Source: Bacillota bacterium (lineage in GTDB: Bacteria; Bacillota; Clostridia; Lachnospirales; Lachnospiraceae). From it: a stretch of DNA of 9,424 nucleotides. How positions within the stretch are numbered: the stretch's first letter is position 1; each line of letters starts with the position of its first letter. The stretch covers positions 1 through 9,424 of the forward strand of contig JAEWPN010000206.1 of assembly GCA_023399455.1 (NCBI GenBank). The letters are read 5' to 3'. A program made the translations under genes and the position numbers. The notes under the pieces were generated by a model, which searched no databases, was not told the DNA's origin, and was given only the letters and a program-made list of their open reading frames with translations. This document shows positions 1 through 8,012 of this stretch, piece by piece.

Positions 1-826
1 GCTTCGTTGCTTTTTCGTTACCTCCTACCGCATAAAAATAACGTCCAACGGTAGTATTCGATGTGATATAACCGTATATAAGAACTACGATCATTACCCA
101 GATAAGTGCTGTAGGAATACCTCTATACTGAGAAAGCCTTATTGTAAATGCGAGTATTACCGCACAAATCAGGACTATCTTAATGAGACTGGATGCCAAT
201 TTGTCCGTCCCATAACCCTTTTTGGATCTTACTATCCTATTTTTCAATTGAATCGTAATATAGATCACACATGCAATGATACCTGCTATCATACATGTCA
301 AGTTGAAACCTTCTACGCCGAATATGTCCGGGACATAGCAGTTAGCACCGCCGCCGAAAAGCTTAATGAACGCCTCCGACTTAAGAGATACCGTCATGCC
401 GTCGAGCACTACGTTAGAAAGCCCTCGGAATACGAGCATACCTGCCAGCGTCGTAATGAAGGGCGGGATGCGCACAAAAGCGATCCAGAATCCCTGCCAT
501 GCACCGATTAAAAGTCCCGACAGGATCATTGCGATAATTGCCAAATATGGATTTAATCCTCTGTTTTCCATTAAAACGGCGCCGATCGCACCTACAAAGC
601 ATACTACAGAACCTACGGAAAGGTCGATATTTCCTCCGGTCAAAATACATAGCAGCATACCGGATGCCAGTACAAATACATAAGCATTCTGTGAAATCAA
701 GTTACTGACATTTTGGGGAAGGAGAATCTTACCGCCGGTTCCCCATGTGAAAAAGGCCGTTACAAGAACGAGAACAATAATCATCGTATATTTTTTAACG
801 CCTTCCATCAATCTTACACTATCCAT
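1..826 (-). CDS. Sugar ABC transporter permease, MmsB/GguB/XylH type (3' part missing)
   Basis: This is the membrane subunit of a monosaccharide importer of the ribose/xylose (CUT2) class, working with the ATPase and ChvE-like binding protein encoded just upstream. Translating the minus strand from the ATG at 826 gives 275 uninterrupted codons before the window ends. Family hallmarks are the motif GGNIDLSVGS at residues 64-73, several hydrophobic stretches (about 14-27, 47-63, 95-110), the segment RIPPFITTLAGMLVFRG, and the conserved YAVGGNEKA near the visible end. A long charged loop (QLKNRIVRSKKGY) fits the GguB/MmsB branch, whose members are usually about 390 residues, so roughly 110 residues are probably missing. 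The start has a good Shine-Dalgarno site (AAGGAG, 835-840, 8 nt before ATG), and only 3 nt separate it from the ATPase stop, implying translational coupling. Substrate cannot be told from this subunit. Confidence 0.93.
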   Translation of the reverse strand, partial: MDSVRLMEGVKKYTMIIVLVLVTAFFTWGTGGKILLPQNVSNLISQNAYVFVLASGMLLCILTGGNIDLSVGSVVCFVGAIGAVLMENRGLNPYLAIIAMILSGLLIGAWQGFWIAFVRIPPFITTLAGMLVFRGLSNVVLDGMTVSLKSEAFIKLFGGGANCYVPDIFGVEGFNLTCMIAGIIACVIYITIQLKNRIVRSKKGYGTDKLASSLIKIVLICAVILAFTIRLSQYRGIPTALIWVMIVVLIYGYITSNTTVGRYFYAVGGNEKATK

Positions 827-829
827 AAT

Positions 830-2371
830 TTACGCTCCTTTATTACTAACCTTCAATATGTGTGACATAATCAGTTCTTGTGAAGCTTCTTCAGCCGCAA
901 GTTCTCCAACCATTCTTCCTTCATTCATGACATAGATACGGTCACACATTCCAAGAACCTCCGGAAGCTCCGATGAAATCATGATAACTGACTTTCCCTC
1001 TGATACCAATTGATTGATAATGCAGTAAATTTCATATTTAGCTCCGACATCAATACCTCTTGTAGGTTCATCCAGTATTAAAACATCGGGATTAGCAAAC
1101 ATCCATTTTGCCAGCAGAACCTTTTGCTGATTGCCGCCGCTTAAGTTTCCTACATTCTGCTCCACCGAAGGGCACTTGGTTTTCAGTTTGTCTTTGTATT
1201 CCACTGCCACCGCATATTCCTTATCTTTATTAATAACCGTATAGCTGCTCACCTCTCCCAAATTGGCCAATGTAGTATTGATCTTAATGGGATTGCTAAG
1301 TATTAGTCCGTTGCCTTTCCGGTCTTCTGTCACGTAAGCTAACTTATTATCGATCGCATCCTTTACGGAATTGAGATTTACCTCTTTTCCGTTTATCTTG
1401 ATTTGTCCGGATATGTTGCTTCCATAACTTTTGCCGAAAATACTCATTGCGAGCTCAGTTCTTCCGGCTCCCATAAGTCCGGCAATTCCTACCACTTCGC
1501 CTTTTCTAATATTTATGCTGACATTATCAACGACTTTCCTTTCGGAATAAAGAGGATGGTAGACCGTCCAGTCATTTACCTCCATCTTTATTTCACCGAT
1601 TTCTTTTTCTTCACGCTTAGGGAAACGATTAGTCAAATCGCGTCCGACCATTCCTTTTATGATACGGTCTTCCGAAATGTTATCCACCGCTTTATCGAGA
1701 GTCTCGATTGTAGCGCCATCTCTGATAACCGTAATTTTATCCGCAACATAAGCGATCTCATTTAATTTATGAGAGATAATAATGGAAGTCATTCCCTGCT
1801 TTTTAAATTTAAGCAATAAGTCGAGAAGAGCCTTGGAATCTGACTCATTTAAGGATGCTGTCGGTTCATCCAGTATAAGCAGCTTTGCATCTTTGGCAAG
1901 AGCTTTGGCAATTTCCACCAGCTGCTGCTTGCCAACACCTATATCTTTAATCAGCGTTCTGGATGATTCTTTTAATCCGACTGTTTTCAAAAGCTCATCC
2001 GCACGTCCATACGTTTCATTCCAGTTTAATGCGTATTTATGTCCCCTCTCATTTCCCAGAAACATATTTTCACCAATTGTCATATAAGGAACCAGAGCCA
2101 GCTCTTGATGTATAATAACAATTCCTTTTTCTTCACTGTCTCTAATTTTAGTAAATTTGCATACTTCACCATCATAAACAATATCACCTTCATATGTACC
2201 ATGAGCATATATTCCGCTGAGTACATTCATCAAGGTAGACTTTCCGGCACCGTTCTCGCCTACAAGAGCATGGATTTCTCCTTCTTCTACCTGCAGGTTA
2301 ACATCATCCAGCGCTTTTACTCCGGGAAATGTCTTGGTGATATTTTTCATTTCCAATAATATTTTTGCCAA
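830..2371 (-). CDS. Sugar ABC transporter ATP-binding protein, MmsA/GguA/XylG type
   Basis: This is the cytoplasmic ATPase that powers monosaccharide import: a single 513-residue chain with two nucleotide-binding domains, the normal size for the RbsA/XylG/MmsA family. The first domain has Walker [10 protein letters not shown] (38-46), Q-loop Q89, a divergent signature GVGKQQ (145-150), Walker B LLILDEP (164-170) and switch His201. The second has the family's degenerate Walker [10 protein letters not shown] (298-306, Arg in place of the usual Lys), a canonical signature LSGGNQQ (410-416) and DEP at 434-436. The start is non-ATG. A TTG at 2377 lies only about 3 nt from GGGAGG (2382-2387), whereas the in-frame TTG at 2371 is 9 nt away and gives [17 protein letters not shown], the usual N terminus of the family, so I chose 2371. 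The gene lies 118 nt after the binding-protein gene, with a hairpin between, and 3 nt before the permease. Confidence 0.95.
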   Translation of the reverse strand: MAKILLEMKNITKTFPGVKALDDVNLQVEEGEIHALVGENGAGKSTLMNVLSGIYAHGTYEGDIVYDGEVCKFTKIRDSEEKGIVIIHQELALVPYMTIGENMFLGNERGHKYALNWNETYGRADELLKTVGLKESSRTLIKDIGVGKQQLVEIAKALAKDAKLLILDEPTASLNESDSKALLDLLLKFKKQGMTSIIISHKLNEIAYVADKITVIRDGATIETLDKAVDNISEDRIIKGMVGRDLTNRFPKREEKEIGEIKMEVNDWTVYHPLYSERKVVDNVSINIRKGEVVGIAGLMGAGRTELAMSIFGKSYGSNISGQIKINGKEVNLNSVKDAIDNKLAYVTEDRKGNGLILSNPIKINTTLANLGEVSSYTVINKDKEYAVAVEYKDKLKTKCPSVEQNVGNLSGGNQQKVLLAKWMFANPDVLILDEPTRGIDVGAKYEIYCIINQLVSEGKSVIMISSELPEVLGMCDRIYVMNEGRMVGELAAEEASQELIMSHILKVSNKGA

Positions 2372-2412
2372 TTTCAAGTTCCTCCCAATATCTAATCAAC
2401 CATTTCACCTAA

Positions 2413-2440
2413 GAATGCAGGCGGATGTCCGCCTGCATTC
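2413..2440 (-). promoter_or_regulatory. Perfect intercistronic hairpin between binding-protein and ATPase genes
   Basis: The arms GAATGCAGGCGGA (2413-2425) and TCCGCCTGCATTC (2428-2440) are perfect reverse complements; allowing a 4-nt loop leaves a 12-bp, G+C-rich stem. In the minus-strand transcript it sits about 50 nt after the binding-protein stop and about 40 nt before the ATPase start. It is not followed by a U-tract (the next bases are TTAGGTG), so it is not a standard intrinsic terminator. In binding-protein transporter operons such structures commonly protect the upstream mRNA from 3' exonucleases or cause partial termination, so that the binding protein is made in excess. That role is inferred here; the hairpin itself is directly visible. 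Confidence 0.82.
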
Positions 2441-2453
2441 AGTTGTATTACCT

Positions 2454-2469
2454 TATGACGCAAGTCATA
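2454..2469 (-). repeat. Short inverted repeat just after the binding-protein gene
   Basis: TATGAC (2454-2459) and GTCATA (2464-2469) form a 6-bp stem with a 4-nt loop, lying between the ChvE-like stop codon and the stronger hairpin at 2413-2440. It may be part of the same 3'-end structure, but it is short enough to occur by chance. Confidence 0.3.
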
Positions 2470-2489
2470 TTAAATACTTGTCAGTTCAT

Positions 2490-3653
2490 TTACTGTAAAT
2501 CAGACTCTTTGTAGTAACCGGAATCAATCAACAACTCTTTGTAATTATTGATGTCTGCAAATACGGGCTCGCAAAGGTAAGAAGGAATGATGCCTGTACC
2601 GTTGTCATAGCTTTCCGTATCGTTAACCGGTGCCTCGCCGCCCTTCATGACAGCGTCAACCATCTGAACTACCTGTGTTGCTAATGTACGGGTATCTTTG
2701 AAGATTGACATAGACTGCTTGCCATCGATCATGTTTTTAACGTTTGCGATATCGCAGTCCTGACCCGTAATAATCGGCCATTCTCCGGTATAAGCTGCTG
2801 CCAGAGAGTTAGTGGCGCCAAGTGCTGTGGAGTCATTAGAGCAAAGAACTGCATCTAATTTTGTTCCATCCGCATAGTAAGAAGCGATGATAGCGTCCAT
2901 TCTGGACTGTGCTGTTTCTGTTGACCAGTTAGCTGTCGCAACTTTTTCAAAAGCTACAGAACCGGATTTTACAACCAGTTTGCCTTCATCGATGTACGGC
3001 TGAAGAACATCCATTGCACCGCCATAGAAGAATCTTGCATTGTTGTCACCGGGGTCACCCGTAAAGATTTCAATATTGAAAGGTCCTGCCGCATTGTCGA
3101 GATCAAGCGTGTCTCTGATGTATTCGCCCTGCTTTGTACCTACCATGTAGTTATCAAATGTAGCATAATAAGTAACAGCATCCGAATTCATGATCAAACG
3201 ATCATATGCAATTACCGGGATTCCTGCGTCCTTTGCCTGAGCGAGAACAGTTCCTAAAGAGTCACCATCGATAGAAGCGATTACTAAGAGCTGGCATCCG
3301 TTGGAAATCATATTCTCAATCTGAGATACCTGCGTAGTAATATCATTGCTTGCATACTGAAGGTCAACCTCGTATCCGGCTTCCTTCAACTGTGCTTCCA
3401 TATTGGAACCGTCCTGATTCCAACGCTGTAAATCTTTTGTCGGCATTGCTACGCCTATTAATCCGCCGGCAGCATCTGTTTCTGCCGGAGCTTCCGCTGC
3501 TTCTTCTGCAGGAGCTGCTTCTTCTGCAGGAGCCTCAGTTGTCGTTTCTGCCGGAGCCTCTGTGGTCGCTGTCGTATTGGAGCTTCCGCATCCAACAAGC
3601 AGTGTCGCTGCCATTGCTACGCTGAGCAATGCACTTATTACTTTTTTCTTCAT
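2490..3653 (-). CDS. ChvE-like multiple-monosaccharide-binding lipoprotein
   Basis: This is the extracytoplasmic receptor that delivers sugar to the ATPase and permease encoded downstream. The chosen ATG at 3653 has a strong ribosome binding site (AGGGAGG, 3664-3670, 10 nt upstream) and yields a 387-residue precursor with a lipoprotein signal: MKKK, a hydrophobic core, and lipobox LVGC with Cys22 as the predicted lipidated residue. The reading frame continues 22 codons upstream, but these lack a signal-peptide-like start. Residues 23-62 form a flexible Thr/Glu/Ala/Pro linker. From about 65 on the fold is type-1 sugar binding of the ChvE branch: GVAMPTKDLQRW (67-78), QIENMI (111-116), VIASIDG (124-130), AYDR (149-152), then CSNDSTALGA and TGQDCD, which carry the polar ligand contacts (DR, ND, QD). 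ChvE proteins bind several aldoses, including glucose, galactose, arabinose and xylose; which applies here is undetermined. Confidence 0.95.
   Translation of the reverse strand: MKKKVISALLSVAMAATLLVGCGSSNTTATTEAPAETTTEAPAEEAAPAEEAAEAPAETDAAGGLIGVAMPTKDLQRWNQDGSNMEAQLKEAGYEVDLQYASNDITTQVSQIENMISNGCQLLVIASIDGDSLGTVLAQAKDAGIPVIAYDRLIMNSDAVTYYATFDNYMVGTKQGEYIRDTLDLDNAAGPFNIEIFTGDPGDNNARFFYGGAMDVLQPYIDEGKLVVKSGSVAFEKVATANWSTETAQSRMDAIIASYYADGTKLDAVLCSNDSTALGATNSLAAAYTGEWPIITGQDCDIANVKNMIDGKQSMSIFKDTRTLATQVVQMVDAVMKGGEAPVNDTESYDNGTGIIPSYLCEPVFADINNYKELLIDSGYYKESDLQ
3496..3531 (-). repeat. Tandem 18-bp repeat in the lipoprotein linker
   Basis: Two perfect 18-bp copies lie head to tail (3496-3513 and 3514-3531; unit GCTGCTTCTTCTGCAGGA on the plus strand), with degraded copies of the CTGCCGGAGC part on both sides. 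They encode the A-P-A-E-E-A pattern of the linker between lipidated Cys22 and the sugar-binding domain. Because the unit is a multiple of three, copy-number change would lengthen or shorten the linker without breaking the frame. Confidence 0.75.
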
Positions 3654-3677
3654 TCTTGCAAATCCTCCCTTAAATTT

Positions 3678-3689
3678 GTTGTTAACAAC
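3678..3689. promoter_or_regulatory. Perfect 12-bp palindrome in the transporter-operon leader
   Basis: GTTGTTAACAAC reads the same on both strands. It lies 8 nt upstream of the AGGGAGG ribosome binding site and downstream of the candidate promoter elements of the ChvE-like gene. The position suits an operator for a dimeric repressor, or a very short RNA hairpin near the start. No assignment to a known regulator is possible from sequence alone. Confidence 0.4.
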
Positions 3690-3723
3690 TACTTCCTTGT
3701 TACAAATCGAATATATCATAATA

Positions 3724-3753
3724 AAAATAGGATTTGCTTGTATTCTTCTTCAA
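3724..3753 (-). promoter_or_regulatory. Candidate promoter of the transporter operon
   Basis: On the minus strand, TTGAAG (3748-3753) is separated by 18 nt from TATTTT (3724-3729), a weak sigma-A-like pair. A better -10 hexamer, TATGAT (3715-3720), lies further down but has no good -35 at the right distance (ATACAA at 17 nt). A poor core promoter is what one expects for an operon that needs an activator such as the AraC-type regulator encoded nearby. A terminator immediately upstream means that some promoter must lie in this gap. Which -10 is used is uncertain. Confidence 0.4.
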
Positions 3754-3772
3754 ATTTTTAATATTTTATTAA

Positions 3773-3823
3773 ATAAAAAAAAGGAGATGCTAGCATTTTT
3801 TTGTGCCATTCGTCCATCTCCTT
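3773..3823 (-). terminator. Intrinsic terminator of the sensor operon
   Basis: In the minus-strand RNA, AAGGAGATG (3815-3823) pairs perfectly with CATCTCCTT (3781-3789) across a 25-nt loop, and the hairpin runs directly into a U-rich tract (3773-3782). It starts about 30 nt after the stop codon of the XylF-like gene. It separates the four-gene sensor operon from the transporter operon, so the two can be expressed at different levels. The large loop makes it less than ideal, but stem plus U-tract is clear. There is no T-run on the other side, so it is one-directional. Confidence 0.78.
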
Positions 3824-3855
3824 CAAAATATTCCTATTCCTTTTTGTCATATTTA

Positions 3856-4908
3856 CTAATTCGGCATTTTATCCGGCACATTAAGGTAAACATCTTCCTT
3901 TAAATGAAATCCGCTGTTAATAATGACCTCATTTATATTATCAATATTTACGCTAATCGGCTCCAAAACAACATAAGGGATATCATAAGTACCGTCATTT
4001 ATTTTTTTAACATCACTTCCCAAATCTCCTCCATTTGCAAGGATGATTGCATATTCAGCCGCTGCCTGCGCCAACTTTTCCACCGGCTTGTATACGGTCA
4101 TCACCTGAGTTCCTTCCACGATCCGCTGACATGCTTCCAGCTCGGCATCCTGCCCTACCACAGCAATTTTTCCTGCCAGACGCTTTTCCGCAAGGGCATG
4201 TACCACCGAAGTAGCCAGACTGTCATTTCCGCACATAATCCCCCCCGCCTTGTTTACCATCGACGAGTTTTCATATATGTAATTTCCGGCAATCTCCGGT
4301 TTCCAGCCGTCCGCATTGATGCCGCCTATTACATCGATATTATATTGGTTCATAACTTTCATGAAGCCATTTCTTACAAGCTCCACATTATTATCCGTAA
4401 CAGGTCCCTGCAGCATTATTACCTCATCGGTTTTTAATCCACTGTCGACAAGAGCCTCCGCCATCATTGTTCCTACCGCCTCATTATCAAAGGATATATA
4501 CAAATCCGCATCCGCATCTTTAATAATTCTATCATAACATATGATCTTAATCCCTTGCACTTTTGCCTTTTGAACGACATCCTTCAAACGGCTTCCGTCT
4601 ATGCTGATGATAACAATAACATCCATTTGCTTATTAATAAAATACTCAATTTGTTTTATCTGTTCCTCAACTTCACCATTCGCATTCTGCACATTTACTT
4701 CAGCACCGTATTCTTTTGCCGTAGATACGAACACATCCCTGTCCCTCTGCCAGCGCTCTATAACAAACGAATCGAAGCACATTCCTATCTGGATTTTATC
4801 TTGTCCTGTTTCCACTTTTCCGGTATTCTCTGCCTGCGTGTTTTCACAGCCTGCCAATAATGCAGATAAGAGACAAAATATGACTGTCAGACGCCTTCCT
4901 TTTTTCAT
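3856..4908 (-). CDS. XylF-like sugar-binding lipoprotein within the sensor operon
   Basis: A 350-residue secreted sugar-binding protein with a lipoprotein signal (MKKGRR, hydrophobic core, lipobox LAGC, Cys21). The mature domain resembles the D-xylose-binding XylF branch: IGMCFDSFVIERWQRDRD (41-58), QIEYFI, IISIDG (100-105), CYDR (124-127), YISFDNEAVG (137-146), CGNDSLA (226-232) and GQDAE (252-256). The DR, ND and QD residues that usually hold the sugar are all present, so it probably binds ligand. Its ATG lies 4 nt after the response-regulator stop; the site AAGGAGG is inside the end of that gene. It is followed by a terminator and has no permease or ATPase in its own operon. It could be an alternative receptor for the ChvE-linked transporter, or a sensor accessory. 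The similarity to XylF is firm; the role is inferred. Confidence 0.92.
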   Translation of the reverse strand: MKKGRRLTVIFCLLSALLAGCENTQAENTGKVETGQDKIQIGMCFDSFVIERWQRDRDVFVSTAKEYGAEVNVQNANGEVEEQIKQIEYFINKQMDVIVIISIDGSRLKDVVQKAKVQGIKIICYDRIIKDADADLYISFDNEAVGTMMAEALVDSGLKTDEVIMLQGPVTDNNVELVRNGFMKVMNQYNIDVIGGINADGWKPEIAGNYIYENSSMVNKAGGIMCGNDSLATSVVHALAEKRLAGKIAVVGQDAELEACQRIVEGTQVMTVYKPVEKLAQAAAEYAIILANGGDLGSDVKKINDGTYDIPYVVLEPISVNIDNINEVIINSGFHLKEDVYLNVPDKMPN

Positions 4909-4912
4909 ATTC

Positions 4913-6505
4913 TTAAATTCCCTCCTTGTACTCCGTAGGGGTCACACCGACATTCTTTTTGAATGAACGGCTGAAATAATTAGGATCCTGATAACCTACC
5001 ATGACACATATTTCTTTCATTGTATAATTCGTGTCTTTTAAAAGCTCCTTTGCCTTATCTATTCTCACATTCGTTAAATATTCGATAAAATTCTGTCCCG
5101 TCTCTTCTTTGAAAATCTTACTGAAGTAATAAGGACTTATATTTACCCTTCTGGAGATATCATCCAGCGATACATCTTTATTATAGTGCCCGGCAATATA
5201 TTCTTTTGCCTCTTCCACCACATTGCTGGACTTTTCCTCTCTTTTAGTCGCCACATTGCGGCAGGCTCCTGTCATCTTCTCCACAAACCATTCCTTAAGC
5301 TTTTCTATTCCCTGCAGTTCCATAACAACTGGCAAGTAATCCGTTCTTGCGCAGAACTGGTATGTCATTCCTCCGTTTTCGTATGCCAGATGTTCTGCCC
5401 ATAAGACAAATTCCAAAGTTTTCAGACGAATATCCATAACACTGGCCGGATAGGTTTCTCCCATCCAATCGAAATACCTGCCCGAATAGATAAGAGTAGC
5501 GTTAATATCTCCCTTTAAAATCGAGTCGAACAACTCCTTTTCCAAATCGATAGGATAATTATCCTCATATTCACATCCAAGCGGAAGGTCCTCTGCATGA
5601 GCAACGCTTCCCGTTGTATTGATCAGCGCATTCAAAGACTCATTATAAGATTCCTGCTGATCATTAAGACTTTTTACCGAGCCGATACCGATACGAAAGC
5701 TGACATCTATTCTTTTCCGCATCTTTCGTACCAGCTGCCTCGCCTTTTCGATCAGCTCAATTCTCTCATTATAATCCATTTTAGAAGAACCATACGGAAC
5801 GAGCACCGGTATCTTATTCGCCATGATTCCTCCGACGATTCCCGGAAAGTACTCCTTAATAAGCTCCCTTACCTCTCTGTAATGACTTTGAAGGCGCATT
5901 CCGGCTCCCACTGCATTGGTCATATAATTTCCCCTCTGCTCTTCCCCGCACACTACTCCTATCATGTATCCATACTCTTCATTTATTCCCAGAAGACTCT
6001 TATAATTTTCCACATCTTCCTTGAAATATTCCTGAAGCAGTATATTATATATTAGTCCGTTTTCAATGATAGGAACCACTGTCTCCAGCTTTTCCTTAAC
6101 CATTAAATCATTGCTCCTTTTAGCCCGTTCATTATCGATCTGCACCATGGCCTTTTTCAAGACCTGCGTTATCTTCTCTCTATTCATGGGCTTTGTAAGG
6201 TATTCCATTACTCCTAAATTAATTGCCTCTTTCGCATAGTCAAACTTATCGTACGCGGACATTATAATAAAAATAACGTTAGAATTCGTTTTTCTTATTT
6301 CTTTCATGGCTTCTATGCCGCTGATACCAGGCATGTGAATATCCATAATGGCAATATCCGGACGCAGATGCTCTGCCAGTTCTATGACGTTTCGCCCGGT
6401 TTTGGCATACTCCACTATGCACTCATCGCCAAACTCTTTTTCGATAACGAATTTCAAAGAATCGATTACGATACCCTCATCATCCGCAAGCATTATCTTA
6501 TACAT
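4913..6505 (-). CDS. YesN-like response regulator with AraC-type DNA-binding domain
   Basis: The output half of a two-component system, 530 residues, normal for YesN-type regulators. Residues 1-120 are a receiver domain with the acidic pair D8/D9, phospho-acceptor D55 in IAIMDIHMPG, S83 and K105 (YLTKP). A central region (about 125-425) of less conserved sequence follows. Residues 430-530 are an AraC/XylS double helix-turn-helix: SLDDISRRVNISPYYFSKIF and then the hallmark second half ICVMVGYQDPNYFSRSFKK with GVTPTEY. The frame is open upstream to 6565, but ATG at 6505 has an AGAGG site 7 nt away and gives the typical MYKIMLADDE, so I chose it. That start overlaps the kinase stop by 8 nt (ATGTATAA), implying coupled translation and pairing. 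Likely targets, by analogy, are the transporter promoter upstream of 3653 and its own operon; this is inferred. Confidence 0.95.
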   Translation of the reverse strand: MYKIMLADDEGIVIDSLKFVIEKEFGDECIVEYAKTGRNVIELAEHLRPDIAIMDIHMPGISGIEAMKEIRKTNSNVIFIIMSAYDKFDYAKEAINLGVMEYLTKPMNREKITQVLKKAMVQIDNERAKRSNDLMVKEKLETVVPIIENGLIYNILLQEYFKEDVENYKSLLGINEEYGYMIGVVCGEEQRGNYMTNAVGAGMRLQSHYREVRELIKEYFPGIVGGIMANKIPVLVPYGSSKMDYNERIELIEKARQLVRKMRKRIDVSFRIGIGSVKSLNDQQESYNESLNALINTTGSVAHAEDLPLGCEYEDNYPIDLEKELFDSILKGDINATLIYSGRYFDWMGETYPASVMDIRLKTLEFVLWAEHLAYENGGMTYQFCARTDYLPVVMELQGIEKLKEWFVEKMTGACRNVATKREEKSSNVVEEAKEYIAGHYNKDVSLDDISRRVNISPYYFSKIFKEETGQNFIEYLTNVRIDKAKELLKDTNYTMKEICVMVGYQDPNYFSRSFKKNVGVTPTEYKEGI

Positions 6506-8012
6506 CTTCATACCTCTTTTCTTGAACGGGAAGATATATTCTAACCTCTGTTCCCTTGTTCTCACCTTCGCTTACTATTTCCAGTACGTCTTCGCTTTCT
6601 AAGAATAACTTTAACCTGCTTATTACGTTATCCAAGCCTATTCCATTTGAATTTCCTGAAATATCTTCAGATTTTAGATTACCGTTCAGTATCTTTTCTA
6701 TTTTCTCTTTCTTTATCCCAATTCCATTATCGCGGACACTGATACATACGTTATCTTCTATTTCATATACCGAGAGAATGATTTTTCCTTCCCATCCAAT
6801 ATCTCTGATGCCATAATTTACACTGTTTTCGACTATAGGCTGCAAGATCATGCTGGGGACCTGAATATTATTGAATCTTTCATCAACATTTTTCTCAAAA
6901 TGGATCTCCCCCGAAAAACGCACATTTAGAATGTATATATAGCTATCTATTAAGCTTATTTCGTCACCCAGCGTTACGATTTCATTATTCTTCATATTAT
7001 ATCTGAAGAATTCCGCCATATTCTGTACATATTCATAGGTTCTGTCCGCTCTCTCCATCATCGCCAGCTGTGCGCCCGCATTTAGCGTATTAAACAAGAA
7101 ATGGGGATTGATCTGGGCTTGCAAGTATTTCAACTGTGCGTCCTTTAAATGGGTTTCCATCATTAATTCTTTTTCTTTCATGGCACGTTCTTTTTCCATG
7201 CTCGTCTTTATCCTGGCTATATATGCCCGTATATTAACGATCATTTTATTAAATGCCTTGGTCACGACTCCTATTTCATCACGTGACTGCACTTCAAGAA
7301 GATCCAAATCAAAATTCCCTTTTGCAACTTCACTGGCAGCTACCGACAATGCCTTAAGAGGATTTGTGATGGTCCTTGTTAAGACTATCGTTAATACTAT
7401 ATTACATATAACTACGCAGATCAGTATGCCATTGCTGACTAACTCCAAGGACTTAAAAGAAATGGACAATGCCTCATATGTCAGCGAATTATTCTTGAAC
7501 TGTTCATTATTCAGACTATATATGTACGTACTTATGTACTCATATAGCTCGCTTGCGTTCTCATAGCGAACTTTATATTTTTCAACATTCCGCCCGCGCT
7601 TCGCCTCTACCGTCTGATTGGTCAGCTCCAAATAGTTGTCGGACATATAACGTATGTTTCTCTCCATAAGAAGCAGCTGATCGTTACTGATAATATCATT
7701 CAGCTCTAACATCATAGATTGATAGTTCTGTTCACTTCTATAATAGTCCTCCATGGAATCCGACGACTTTGTATTCAGATAAGTAGTCATACTCGTCTGC
7801 ACATTCGTTAACGCATCATTTAGTTCATTCAGCTTGACATTTCCCTGATATACCACGTCCAATTTATTAACCATGCTGTTAATATTGAGATACATAAATA
7901 AATTGACGACAAAAATAATAACGCTGCTGGTTACCAGAGTCAATGCGATCTTAGTCTGTAAAGACATGTCACGGATACTTTTTCTGTTTTTGTTCAAAAG
8001 TTTCTCACTCAT
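6498..8012 (-). CDS. YesM/LytS-type sensor histidine kinase
   Basis: A membrane sensor kinase of 504 residues that would phosphorylate the regulator encoded next. Layout: short cytoplasmic N terminus, TM1 about 22-42, a helical extracytoplasmic domain about 43-194, TM2 about 195-212, HAMP about 212-265, a helical linker, then the His_kinase domain with LQAQINPHFLFN (phospho-acceptor H304) and a HATPase domain with N-box LQPIVENSVNYG (N396), DNGIG (428-432) and NGIGLDNV (456-463). The N-box has NYG where many relatives have a KHG-like end. I chose ATG 8012 over the upstream TTG 8030 and ATG 8024: a GGAG site lies 12 nt upstream of it, and it overlaps the preceding stop as ATGAGTGA. The extracytoplasmic part has no recognisable ligand pocket, which suits signal input through the binding protein encoded just upstream. 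Confidence 0.95.
   Translation of the reverse strand: MSEKLLNKNRKSIRDMSLQTKIALTLVTSSVIIFVVNLFMYLNINSMVNKLDVVYQGNVKLNELNDALTNVQTSMTTYLNTKSSDSMEDYYRSEQNYQSMMLELNDIISNDQLLLMERNIRYMSDNYLELTNQTVEAKRGRNVEKYKVRYENASELYEYISTYIYSLNNEQFKNNSLTYEALSISFKSLELVSNGILICVVICNIVLTIVLTRTITNPLKALSVAASEVAKGNFDLDLLEVQSRDEIGVVTKAFNKMIVNIRAYIARIKTSMEKERAMKEKELMMETHLKDAQLKYLQAQINPHFLFNTLNAGAQLAMMERADRTYEYVQNMAEFFRYNMKNNEIVTLGDEISLIDSYIYILNVRFSGEIHFEKNVDERFNNIQVPSMILQPIVENSVNYGIRDIGWEGKIILSVYEIEDNVCISVRDNGIGIKKEKIEKILNGNLKSEDISGNSNGIGLDNVISRLKLFLESEDVLEIVSEGENKGTEVRIYLPVQEKRYEDV

Noticed and set aside
2413..2440. Intrinsic terminator between binding-protein and ATPase genes
   Set aside because: The hairpin is strong but no U-tract follows it on the transcribed strand, and the downstream genes are clearly part of the same transport system, so full termination is unlikely.
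4237..4250. Run of six C on the plus strand as a possible frameshift or phase-variation site in the XylF-like gene
   Set aside because: The frame is intact and encodes the expected GGIMCGNDS segment; a six-base run alone is too short to argue for phase variation.
3562..4437. Open frames on the plus strand, up to 177 codons, opposite the two lipoprotein genes
   Set aside because: They lie opposite strongly recognisable minus-strand genes, show no family motif and have no good ribosome binding site; they are shadows of the real coding strand. The same applies to all other plus-strand frames between 248 and 7566.
6506..6565. Longer N terminus of the response regulator
   Set aside because: It would overlap the kinase gene by 68 nt, and the 20 added residues do not belong to a receiver domain. 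The ATG at 6505 has properly spaced AGAGG and starts the receiver domain at once.
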